A stretch of DNA of 64,000 nucleotides, taken from positions 1-64,000 of the forward strand of contig JAFRXD010000040.1 in the NCBI GenBank assembly GCA_017441605.1, written 5' to 3'. Source of the DNA: Thermoguttaceae bacterium. GTDB lineage: Bacteria; Planctomycetota; Planctomycetia; Pirellulales; Thermoguttaceae. Below the pieces are notes generated by a model that ran no database searches, was not told where the DNA came from, and saw only the letters and a list, made by a program, of their open reading frames with translations. A program made the position numbers and the translations under genes. Shown here piece by piece: positions 9,035 through 18,100 of this stretch (position 1 is its first letter; every line of letters begins with the position of its first letter).

Positions 9035-10894
9035 ATGAACACGACTAGCGACGATTTCGATTATCCCGAAGACGGCTTTCCTTTGTTTTCATTGGGGCCC
9101 TGCGGTCAAAACGAGCGTTTTGTCGGACGCAAGATGGATCTTGATCGGTTGTTTTTGGACATAACCTCCGGTTCGCTAAGAGCGGCGAGCGTTTACGGGG
9201 CGCCGTTGGTCGGGAAGACCTCTTTGGTACAAAAGTTGCGTTTGCGATTGAAAGAGCGGTTCGACCAAGACGTTTCCGAACCGGTTTTGACCGACAAGCC
9301 TAAGGTTTTGACGTACCCGATTTTGCTGGCGCTGGGTCAAACGGACAATCGCGGGGACGAACGCCCCGTCGCGCGATTTTTCGATCAAGCGACCGAGGAA
9401 CTCGGTTTTTTCCTCGAGGAGTACGGGGAGATCGCAAAGAAAGTCGAAGCGCCGTCTTTTCTTTCATTGAAGAAATCTCCGCACACCAACGCGAAAAAGC
9501 GTCTTAGGCGAGTTTACGACCTCTCGTCGCAACTTCGCGCGATCGAGGACAAGGAGAAGGCGAACGATCAACGCGAGCGATTCTGCAGGACGTTGAACGA
9601 ATTCAAGCGAGCCGCGTCGACGAACTGTCCTTTTTCGTACCGTTTCGCGTTGATTGTCGACGAATTTGATCACATCGCGGACTGTTCTAGAAATAGCGTC
9701 AATATCTTCGAGTCGTTAATCGACTTGGACTGTTTGTCGATCATATTCGTGTCCAGATTAACGATCGGTCGGCTCCAGCGCGCGTCGTACGGTTCGTTTT
9801 TGTCGGGAAAGATCGCGTATTCTATTCCCGTTCAAGGGTTTAGTCAAGAAGATCTCAAGGCTAGGATTCAAAACGTCGCGAAGGCGGACGACAATCTCGC
9901 GCGTCTCGTACTCGAGTTCGCCGACAACAACCCATATCTTCTCGACGTGGCGCTAAGTTCTTTGGCGCGGCATTTTCGCGATCGATCTCAAGGGGCGTTT
10001 TCCGAGTTTCCGGAGTCGGATCTCGATCTTCGAACGGAGTATTTTTCGACGGTTCGCAAATTTCTCAAAGATTGCGGTCTTTGGGACACGCTTTTATCAA
10101 TCAAATTGACGGGCTCGACGGCGGGACTGGATCGTGAGGACGTGAAATCGCTAGAGCGATACGGGGCGCTCGTTGGAAAAACGTCGCTTTGCTCGGCGCG
10201 CGGTTCTCGCGCTTTTCTCGATTTCCTCGACCAGTCCGCTCTTAGCGACGAGGCGGCGGGCAAGCTCATCGTCGCGTGCGAGACGAAGTTGCGAGAAATA
10301 GTGGACTACGCGCTCGGTCGTCGCTTTCAGGACGACTTCTTTAATTGGATCATGACGATGGCGCTCGACGCGACGATCACCGGTAATAAGAGCGCGTCGA
10401 ACCTGTTTTTAAAGACTGGCAAGGGAGATTACATCGGAGAGCGCGTTAGGCGGAAGCGCCCCGCGCTTTTCGCGAACGCGCTCGCGTGGATTAAGCGCGT
10501 CGAATCAAAACTCTCCTCGCCCTTGATCGATTGGAGAGAGGAGGCGCTTTCGTTCTTGGAGAGCGCCAACTTGCGCAAAGAGGACGTTTTTTCGTTTCCC
10601 ACGAGCATAATACTCGACGAGACGACCCTGACGGACTTGGTTCAGATCGCGCGGAAGTTCGACAAGAAAGCGGCCGAACCGCTTTCCGGCTTTCGAGAAG
10701 TTTTCGAAGTGTCGGAGTCGGATCAGCTCGGTTGGACCGAAGTAACGAACGATTTGGCTTTTTTCGCGTCGATGCGGAACCGTTTCGCGCACTCCAATGG
10801 CGAGCGGGTAACGGCGGAGGAGCGCGCGCGTTTTAAAGCGGTCGGGGACAGGATTTTGCGCGCGCACGAGCGATTGTTCGTCGCTTCTCGCTAA
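9035..10894 (+). CDS. AAA (STAND-like) ATPase with C-terminal HEPN-type motif
   Basis: 619 residues. The N-terminus RFVGRK (28-33) is followed by Walker A GAPLVGKTS (G55-S63) and Walker B ALIVDEFDH (D209, E210), then a strand IIFVSR that could be sensor 1 and an ORC-like lid (PVQGFSQEDLKARI). After the ATPase a helical region of about 200 residues ends with SMRNRFAHSNGE (R581-H586), the R-x4-H signature of HEPN domains, very like LRNDLAHAN in the gene at 3418. The fusion suggests an ATP-gated RNase or nucleic-acid sensor, though nuclease activity is unproven. No strong SD is visible. It lies 42 nt after the 1372-residue ATPase and overlaps the opposing Lon-like gene tail to tail by 4 bp (10891-10894). 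No named family was recognised. Confidence 0.7.
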   Translation: MNTTSDDFDYPEDGFPLFSLGPCGQNERFVGRKMDLDRLFLDITSGSLRAASVYGAPLVGKTSLVQKLRLRLKERFDQDVSEPVLTDKPKVLTYPILLALGQTDNRGDERPVARFFDQATEELGFFLEEYGEIAKKVEAPSFLSLKKSPHTNAKKRLRRVYDLSSQLRAIEDKEKANDQRERFCRTLNEFKRAASTNCPFSYRFALIVDEFDHIADCSRNSVNIFESLIDLDCLSIIFVSRLTIGRLQRASYGSFLSGKIAYSIPVQGFSQEDLKARIQNVAKADDNLARLVLEFADNNPYLLDVALSSLARHFRDRSQGAFSEFPESDLDLRTEYFSTVRKFLKDCGLWDTLLSIKLTGSTAGLDREDVKSLERYGALVGKTSLCSARGSRAFLDFLDQSALSDEAAGKLIVACETKLREIVDYALGRRFQDDFFNWIMTMALDATITGNKSASNLFLKTGKGDYIGERVRRKRPALFANALAWIKRVESKLSSPLIDWREEALSFLESANLRKEDVFSFPTSIILDETTLTDLVQIARKFDKKAAEPLSGFREVFEVSESDQLGWTEVTNDLAFFASMRNRFAHSNGERVTAEERARFKAVGDRILRAHERLFVASR

Positions 10895-12882
10895 TAAGGG
10901 GCGCGGAAGTCGATTTCTTCGGGACGGCTCGCGAGGTCGTCGAAGAGGGTCAAGAGGTCGCGATCGGTAATCGGCGCGCGGTATTGGGCGAAGTCTCGGC
11001 CCAGTAGGATCGCGACGCGCAGGGCGAGGATCGCGTCGATACCGTTTGGGGCGTCGCTCTTTAGGACGCTCGCTTTTTCGAGCCGATTTTTCGCGACGGC
11101 GCGTTGTGGTTCGGTCCCGACGCTCGAGGCGACGACGCGCTCGAAGGGGAGATAGCGCGGATAGCCGTTGAAATCGTAGAAGGAATCGGCGCGGGAGAGG
11201 AATCGATCCAGCTCGTTTTCCGACATGGGGTTGTCGAGCATCGCGCGCCAACGGAACCAGCAGACCAAGTCGAACGCCCCTCGGACGTGAAGGTCGTCGT
11301 CGAGCGCTTCGATCGAGGAGAACGGAACTGTCGCTCCGGTCGCGTCCTCGTCGATCTTCATCGCTTTTTGGTCATCAATAGTCAGCGGGTTTTCTCCGGT
11401 TCTTCTCCAGATATCGAAGGCGCATTCGACGATTCCGTTTCGGCGGCGTCGGAGGGTCGTCGATTTTAGCCCTCTGGAGACCGCGTCGCGGTCGACGTCG
11501 TCCCAGTATTCTTTGAATCGCAGGAGCTCGCTCAGGGCCTCGCGAAAGCCTGGGACGTCGTTGGCGAGCCTGGCCCTATATACGGCGCGCCGGGCGTTTT
11601 GGGAGCAGAAGGCGACGGCGGCTCCGATTTCGGAGTCGGAAGCGCTGCTCCACAGGTCGCTCGACTCGATTTTTTGGGCGAGCTCGCGCCCTCGTCCGAC
11701 GCAGTGGACGTTGAACTTATCGTCGTCGTTCCATCGTCCGAAGTCGATCGAGAGATTGGACCAGGCGAGGAGCCGTTTGTCGAGGGTTTCGTCGACGAAC
11801 GCCGCCAATTTTGGGGAACTTCGCCGAAAACTTCGGTCGAACGGGGGGGAGTCTTTTGCGTATTGGTTCGCGAGTTCGGTTTCGCCTCGGTGGAGCGCGG
11901 CCGCCATAAGGAGGGAATAGGTCGCGAATCTGATTTTGTTCGCGAATCTCGGGTCGGTAAAGGGTAGGAGCGCGTCTTCGAGTCGCTCGCCGGAGTAGCG
12001 CCTTGCGGCGAAATCGCGGTCGTAGCGCATAACGGCGGCTAGGATCGCGTCGTCGGTCTCCGCGTCGCGCTTAGCGTACTGTAGCGCGGTCAAACCGGCG
12101 CCGAGCGGGTCGGGAGGCAGTTCGGCGAACTCCATTTCGACGTCGCTCTCGACGACGCCCCATTTTTTGAGATTGTCGAGGACCTCGCTCGGGGGGACTC
12201 GAACGCCGGGGCGGATTTCTCCAAGTTGGCCGCGAACGACGAAGAAGGTCTTGTATCCAAAGCGAGCGGCGCAAACGATTTTGTCTTTCAGGGTCGCGGG
12301 ATCGACGGGGGCGAGCGCGTCGGCTTGTTCGTCCCAACACCCGGTGGCGACGGCGTCGTCGGGGAATTGGGCGTCGAGGAGGGTCGCCAAGGTCGCGAGG
12401 AGGACGGAGGCGGAAAAACTGGTTCCGGCGATGGGCTTGTCGGCGACGAGGACGGGCTTTGGTCGCGCGCAGGGGAAGAAGTCCTTGAAGAGCTCGTAGG
12501 CGGCGAGGGCGGGCTTGTCGAGCGGGGTAAGGGACGCCGGCGCGTCGGCGGTCGTTTGAACGTCGACGAAATAGAGGGATCCGCGTCGGGACTCGTCTTT
12601 GTCGGGAACTTTACCCGCGACGCCGAACTCGGACTCGACGGTCAAAATTGGGAAAAAGCGACTCGGAGGCCCCTGCTTCGTTTGGATCGTCGGTTCCGGA
12701 AGGGCGAGTTTCGCTCGGCGCTCGGCGGTCAGCCGGTCGTAGAGCCATCTGTAAAACTCGCGCTGACAAACTAATCCGCTTTCGGAGCCCTCTTGCGCGA
12801 GCCGCTCGAGGGAACGGGTTCCGCAAGTTTGCCATCTGACGGACGGGGCGCTCGTTCGCGCGTCGTATTCGATTCCGGTCAT
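10891..12882 (-). CDS. Protein with Lon-type (S16-fold) protease domain, otherwise unknown
   Basis: 663 residues. Residues about 140-220 carry a pattern matching the proteolytic domain of Lon. G153-T-S155 corresponds to the G-x-S nucleophile, A-T-G (179-181) sits 25 residues later as in Lon's M-T-G, APVDPATLKDKI places K199 as the general base about 44 residues after S155, and AARFGYKTFFVV matches the AHRGGIKTVLIP strand. No AAA domain is fused, so it is a stand-alone Lon-like unit. The remaining 440 residues are helical and unrecognised. Its ATG overlaps the stop of the upstream gene (ATGA, 12879-12882), so the two are translationally coupled. Inference: an effector protease of the surrounding ATPase cluster. 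The residue pattern is clear, but activity is not shown. Confidence 0.6.
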   Translation of the reverse strand: MTGIEYDARTSAPSVRWQTCGTRSLERLAQEGSESGLVCQREFYRWLYDRLTAERRAKLALPEPTIQTKQGPPSRFFPILTVESEFGVAGKVPDKDESRRGSLYFVDVQTTADAPASLTPLDKPALAAYELFKDFFPCARPKPVLVADKPIAGTSFSASVLLATLATLLDAQFPDDAVATGCWDEQADALAPVDPATLKDKIVCAARFGYKTFFVVRGQLGEIRPGVRVPPSEVLDNLKKWGVVESDVEMEFAELPPDPLGAGLTALQYAKRDAETDDAILAAVMRYDRDFAARRYSGERLEDALLPFTDPRFANKIRFATYSLLMAAALHRGETELANQYAKDSPPFDRSFRRSSPKLAAFVDETLDKRLLAWSNLSIDFGRWNDDDKFNVHCVGRGRELAQKIESSDLWSSASDSEIGAAVAFCSQNARRAVYRARLANDVPGFREALSELLRFKEYWDDVDRDAVSRGLKSTTLRRRRNGIVECAFDIWRRTGENPLTIDDQKAMKIDEDATGATVPFSSIEALDDDLHVRGAFDLVCWFRWRAMLDNPMSENELDRFLSRADSFYDFNGYPRYLPFERVVASSVGTEPQRAVAKNRLEKASVLKSDAPNGIDAILALRVAILLGRDFAQYRAPITDRDLLTLFDDLASRPEEIDFRAPY

Positions 12883-14948
12883 CGGTCCGCCTCCCAGTCT
12901 CCGCTCGCGGCGCGGTCGCCAAAGTCGTCTCGGGTTTCGAGATCGCGCGCGAGGAGCGCTATGTATTTCTTAACGACCGAGTAGTCCAGCTTTTCGAACA
13001 TCGCCAAGAGACGCCGCGCCCAGTCGGTCGAAAAGCGATTCGAGGGGAATAGCCCGGGGTTGAGGCGCTTCTTCAGGGCGGTTACCGCGCGCCGAGTCGC
13101 CCTTTTGTATCGTTCGACGTCCGCGTCGAGCCAAAGCGCCTCGACGGCGTGAGTTCGAAGGGCCAAGTTCGGCTCGCCGACCTCGCAGTCTCGTTCGTTT
13201 GACGAGTAGAGTTGGAATCGAGAAGAGCGCGAGCCGACGGCGCGCCCGGACTCGAGCGATTCTTTGATTTCTCTCGTTTTCGCTCTCGCGCGGTCTTTCC
13301 AGAGCTCGACGAAGCGCTCGTGGGCCTCGGCGAGGGCGCGCGCGGACGAGTCGACGCGCCAAGCGCGCTGCTCGCGCCTTGCCTTCAGCCTTTCGCGCAG
13401 CTCCTCGATCTGTCGCTCGTCGACGTCGGCGCGGAGGGCGCGGAGGGCGAAAAGTTGCGTTTCTTCTATCGCTTCGAGGGCGGTCGAGTCGTAGGTTCGC
13501 CAGTTGGGAAAGAGCGCGTCCAAGAAGGGAGGGCGATAACCGGAGGAGTCGTCGCGATCTTGTTCGGTCCAGTCGCGGAGGAACGCCGACTCGTCGACGA
13601 CTTGACTTTGCGCCATCGCTTTGAGCCGCCCTATTTCGAGCTCGCCCCAGAACCAGAGGAGGCGCGCCAAGGTCTCGAATCTCGCGAAGGCGGGGGGGAA
13701 AAATTCGTCGGCGAAAGCGCGCTCGTCGGCGTAAAACGCGAAGAACATTTCGCAGTCTTTTTGGAGACTATCGGCGTCGAGAACCTGGGTCGAATCGAAC
13801 GTTTCGTCGGAATCGGTCGATTCTAACTCGTCGAACTCCTCGAGTTCCCAGTCGAGTCGAGGGACGTCCGGCTCGTCGTCGCGGGAATCGTAGTCGTCGT
13901 CCGCGCTCGGTTTGTTTTCGACGTAGGCGACGAATTTGATCGCGAGTCGGTCGCACTGTTCTTTCGTCAGGGAGGCGCGCGGTTTGCTCGTCGCCATATC
14001 GCGGACGTAGTGAAGAACCGCGATACGAGCGGAGCCGTTTCGGCAATCGGCGGGGAATCGAAATTCAAAGAATTGATCGCCGGAAGCGATTTCGCCTTCG
14101 GAAATAAGGAGATCTCGCGCTTTGTCGACCAGCCCGGCGAGGACGGGAGCGACGTCGGGAAAATCTCGCTCTGCGACGCGTTTGGCGCGCTCGATTTCTC
14201 TTTCGGCGATTCCGCGCTTAACTTTGCGAACGAAATAGTCGAACGCGAGCTCGCTAGGGGAGGTTCCAAGTTTGATCGCGTAGCCGTTTAGAGGGGTTCG
14301 CTCGAATTGGTCGTCGGGATCGCGGAAGACGCAATTGTTTGGAACGTCGATTTTTAGAGCGAGATTGAGGGTCGCGGCGAGTCGCGCGGCGGGATTTTTG
14401 CGGGCGCGCTCTCCGAGAAAACGTTGGAGCGCGTCTAAGTTCGGGGCCGAGGGGGCGAGAAAAGCGGTTAGCTCGTCGTCGGCGAAGAGGGGAGAGTCGA
14501 GCGCGCCGAGAACCGCGACCAGCTCGCACAGTTCCTCGTAGCTCTTAGCAAATTCGGCGATAAGCCAAGTTTGCTCCTCGATTTTGGCGTCGTAGTCGAC
14601 GCTCGGCTCGCGGGGGGCCGCGTCTTCGCGCCTTCGCCCGGCCCTGGCGGCGCGCCTGGCGGACGTCTTGCGATTCTTGGCGCCGGCCCTAGCGCGTCGC
14701 AACTCGCGGGCGACGCCCTCCAGGCTCATGGCGAGGGAGCCAAATTCTTCGAATTTCAAGTCGAACGCGTTTTTCGCGGTCTCGCGTCGCTCTTTGAGGA
14801 ACGCGTCGAAGTCTTGGGCTTCGCTCGCGATCGCTCGCGCCGCCTCGCTTCGCGCGCCGACGCTCGGATCGAGCCCCAGGGCTCGCGCGGCGGCTTCCGA
14901 CGCGACCTTTTCGCATATCTCGACGTAGGCTTCGACGCTTTCGATCAT
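12879..14948 (-). CDS. Unknown acidic coiled-coil-rich protein, partner of the Lon-like gene
   Basis: 689 residues with no recognised family. About 45-115 is helical with a basic patch (ARAGAKNRKTSARRAARAGRR). About 330-400 is very acidic (DDDYDSRDDEPDVPRLDWELEEFDE). About 520-590 is a long charged helix likely to form a coiled coil. No catalytic motif, membrane segment or signal peptide is visible, so it is probably a cytoplasmic scaffold or sensor. It is the first gene of a two-gene minus-strand operon whose second gene is the Lon-like protein (4-nt start/stop overlap). A TTGCGA-N16-TACAAT promoter lies upstream, back to back with that of the restriction enzyme. The strict coupling suggests an equimolar complex or a substrate/antitoxin relation, which is inference. 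Confidence 0.55.
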   Translation of the reverse strand: MIESVEAYVEICEKVASEAAARALGLDPSVGARSEAARAIASEAQDFDAFLKERRETAKNAFDLKFEEFGSLAMSLEGVARELRRARAGAKNRKTSARRAARAGRRREDAAPREPSVDYDAKIEEQTWLIAEFAKSYEELCELVAVLGALDSPLFADDELTAFLAPSAPNLDALQRFLGERARKNPAARLAATLNLALKIDVPNNCVFRDPDDQFERTPLNGYAIKLGTSPSELAFDYFVRKVKRGIAEREIERAKRVAERDFPDVAPVLAGLVDKARDLLISEGEIASGDQFFEFRFPADCRNGSARIAVLHYVRDMATSKPRASLTKEQCDRLAIKFVAYVENKPSADDDYDSRDDEPDVPRLDWELEEFDELESTDSDETFDSTQVLDADSLQKDCEMFFAFYADERAFADEFFPPAFARFETLARLLWFWGELEIGRLKAMAQSQVVDESAFLRDWTEQDRDDSSGYRPPFLDALFPNWRTYDSTALEAIEETQLFALRALRADVDERQIEELRERLKARREQRAWRVDSSARALAEAHERFVELWKDRARAKTREIKESLESGRAVGSRSSRFQLYSSNERDCEVGEPNLALRTHAVEALWLDADVERYKRATRRAVTALKKRLNPGLFPSNRFSTDWARRLLAMFEKLDYSVVKKYIALLARDLETRDDFGDRAASGDWEADR

Positions 14949-15028
14949 TGGCGCTATTCCGGATTGATTGGGGGGCGGCGCGGCTCGGTCGAGGTCGCGG
15001 GAATCGCGACTCGACCGCCGACGCCTCT

Positions 15029-15056
15029 ATTGTACTCGGAATCGACTCGGTCGCAA
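15029..15056 (-). promoter_or_regulatory. Predicted promoter of the minus-strand coiled-coil/Lon-like operon
   Basis: Read on the minus strand: TTGCGA (15056-15051), 16-nt spacer, TACAAT (15034-15029), about 80 nt before the ATG at 14948. It is divergent from the promoter of the restriction-modification gene, with only about 45 bp between the two -35 elements. Confidence 0.55.
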
Positions 15057-15100
15057 GCGGACGGGAGCGGGGTCGACGGGACGCGGTATCGATCTCGGCG

Positions 15101-15128
15101 TTTTCAAATCCGACAAAAACGCTATAAT
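15101..15128 (+). promoter_or_regulatory. Predicted promoter of the type IIG restriction-modification gene
   Basis: Perfect TATAAT at 15123-15128 with a weak TTTTCA at 15101-15106 (16-nt spacer). Transcription would start near 15135, leaving a leader of about 55 nt before the ATG at 15189. This argues against the longer open frame upstream being translated. Confidence 0.5.
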
Positions 15129-15188
15129 GGGATTGTTCGCGCTCATGAAACGCGCGAAATAGATTCGCCCCAACCGGAGCCGCCGATT

Positions 15189-18100
15189 ATGTTCCAGCCG
15201 AAGGTCGTTCAAGAATACGTCGAGAAAAATCTCTCGGTCAGCGCGATTAACGACAAATACGATTTGTCTTTCGCGCCATATTTTAAAGATCCCAAAATCC
15301 AAGGGGAACTCGAAGAATACAAAGAGGAACAGTTTCAAGAGGGGTTCCTAAGAAAACTGTTTTGCGAAATCCTCGGTTATGCGATCGGTCCGCGCGTCGA
15401 GAGCGCCAACTTAGTTCCGGAGCTCAAAAACGAAGACAATCAACAGAAAGTAGACGCGGGGATTATCGTCGACGGCGAAGTCGTCGGCGTCGTCGAACTG
15501 AAATCGACGAAGACGAAGAATCTCGATTCGGTCGTTTCGCAAGCGTTTTCCTACAAGAATCATCATCCCAAAGCGCGCGTAGTCGTCGTATCTAATTTTC
15601 AGAAATTACGATTCTATATCGACTATACCGGTCAATACGAAGAATTTGATCTCTTTACTCTCACGCGCGACGATTTCAAAAAGTTGTGGGTCTATTTGAG
15701 CTGGGACTCGATTCGGAACGGGGTTCCTTTTAAGCTCTTAGAGGACTCTCGCGAAGAAGAAAAGGCGATTACGGAGAAATTCTATCGCGACTATTCGACG
15801 TGCAAGGAACACCTCTTCAACAATATTCTCGCGAACAATCGTCAATTCGACAAACTGGTCGTCTTCCAAAAAACGCAAAAGTTGCTCGATCGACTTCTTT
15901 TTATCTATTTTGGACGCGACAGTCGGCAAATCGAATCCGAGGCGATCGATCAAATAGAGCTAAGTAGATTACTCATTAATAGTTGGTCTAATTTCAGAGT
16001 AAGTTTGTACGATCAATTTCGGGTTTTTTTCGGCAAAATCGACATAGGTTCGGAGATTCCGCGCGTCTTTGGCTACGACGGCGGACTGTTCCGTCCCGAT
16101 CCGGTTCTCGACGAGATACAAATTGACGACGAGGTTTTGAGAAACGTCGCGAACAAACTGGGCGAGTACGATTTCGCGAGTCAGGTCGACGTCGATATAC
16201 TCGGTCGCATCTTCGAGCATTCCCTAACGGAGATCGAGGAGATTACGCGACAAATCGAAGCGGAACAAAACGGGTTTGTCTCGCCGGAAACCGCCCAAAA
16301 GAGCAAGCGCAAGAGCGACGGGGTGTTCTACACGCCTTCCTATATCACGGATTATATCGTCGAAGCCTCGCTTGGCAAACTTTGCGAAGAAAAGAAACAA
16401 GAGCTTGGGATAAATCAAGAAACGTTCGACGCGATCGGCGATAAAAAGAAGATTTCTAAAGCGGAGCGCGAGCGACTTGGCGCGATACTGAGCGATTATC
16501 GCGAATGGCTGCTCGGTTTGACGATTTGCGACCCCGCCTGCGGTTCGGGGGCCTTTCTCAACGCCGCTTTGAAATTCCTCAAATCCGAACACCAAAAGGT
16601 CGAGGAATGGACGAGGCTCGTTCGGTACGGCAAGGAGGACGTTCTCGCGTTCCAAGATCTCGAGATCTATATTCTGGAAAACAATCTTTTTGGAGTCGAC
16701 GTCAACGAGGAGTCGGTCGAAATAACGCGCTTGGCGCTTTGGCTTCGAACCTGTCGCAAAGATCGCAAACTCAACGACCTCAGCGCCAATATCAAATGCG
16801 GGGACTCGCTAATCGACGATCCGAAACTGAGCTCCAAAGCGTTCGATTGGCGCAAGGAGTTTCCGCAAGTCTTCGCGCAAGGGGGATTCGACGTCGTTAT
16901 CGGAAATCCTCCCTACGTCCAGCTCCAAAAGAACGTCGCCCAAAGCGAAAACCTAGCCAAATGCGGATACGAGACTTACAATAAGGGGGGCGACCTCTAC
17001 TGTCTCTTCGTCGAGCGCGGCTACTCGATTCTCAAAAAGGGCGGGATTCAGTCGTTCATTATCCCGAACAAGTGGACGATCGCGAGATACGGCGCCCCGT
17101 TGCGCAAATATCTCGCCGATAAATGCTTGCTTCAACTTCTCAACTTTGGGGACGTCCAATTCTTTTCCGACGCGACGATTTACTGTCTCATCTTCGCCGT
17201 CGCGAAGCGCCCGCCGGTTCCGGAGAAGATCCTACTTTCCGTAAACGCGAAAACTTACAAGGAATATGGAGGTTTTAGCGGTTCGCTCGAACGAAGATAC
17301 GTTTCCGAAGAGACGTTTGGCGCGGAGGCGTGGACGATTCGACGTCCGGAGCACGTCCAGGTTCTCGCCAAACTTGCGAAAGTGGGAACGCGACTAAAGG
17401 ACATGCCCGTCTTATTTGGATACGGCGTGAAGACCGGATTTAACGAGGCGTTCATTATCGACGAGGAAACAAAAAGTCGGCTGATTAACGATGATCCCAA
17501 CAGCGCCGATCTGATTCGTCCGATTTATCGCGGACAAGATATTTGGAAGTATTGTTCGCGATCTCGAACTAATCGTTATCTTATCGCGACTTTCCCAACG
17601 TTAAATGTCGATATTGACAAGTATCCCGCTCTAAAAAAATATCTTAGCTCTTTCGGAAACAGACTGTCGCAAACCGGCGAGAAGGGAACGCGAAAATTAA
17701 CTGGGCACAAATGGTTTGAAACGCAGGACGCCGTCGCCTACTATCGAGATTTTGCCGAGCCAAAGATTATTTACGCCAATATTTCCTCGTTTTTCCCATT
17801 TTTGTACGACGATCAGGAGCGCTATTGCAACGACACTTGTTTTATTCTTAGAACGAACGACAACTCGGTTTCGTTAAAATATCTAACGGCGTTCTTCAAT
17901 TCCAAGATAACTCGGGTTTGGATTTGGTACCACTGTACCGAACTTATGGGCGGTACCCGAAAGATACATAAGGCGTACTTTGAGAATATCCCCGTCCCCG
18001 ACCCGGGCGACAAGCGCCAATGGTTCGAGGAAACGGTCGACAAGCGCATCGCCGCTTACAACGCCGCGCGCCGATCGGGCGGGTTTCTGTTCGATCGTCT

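Noticed and set aside
14571..15188. Upstream extension of the restriction-enzyme frame by 206 codons.
   Set aside because: It is antisense to the 689-residue gene, precedes the predicted TATAAT, and has no nuclease-like sequence. The ATG at 15189 has a good SD and a normal type IIG start.
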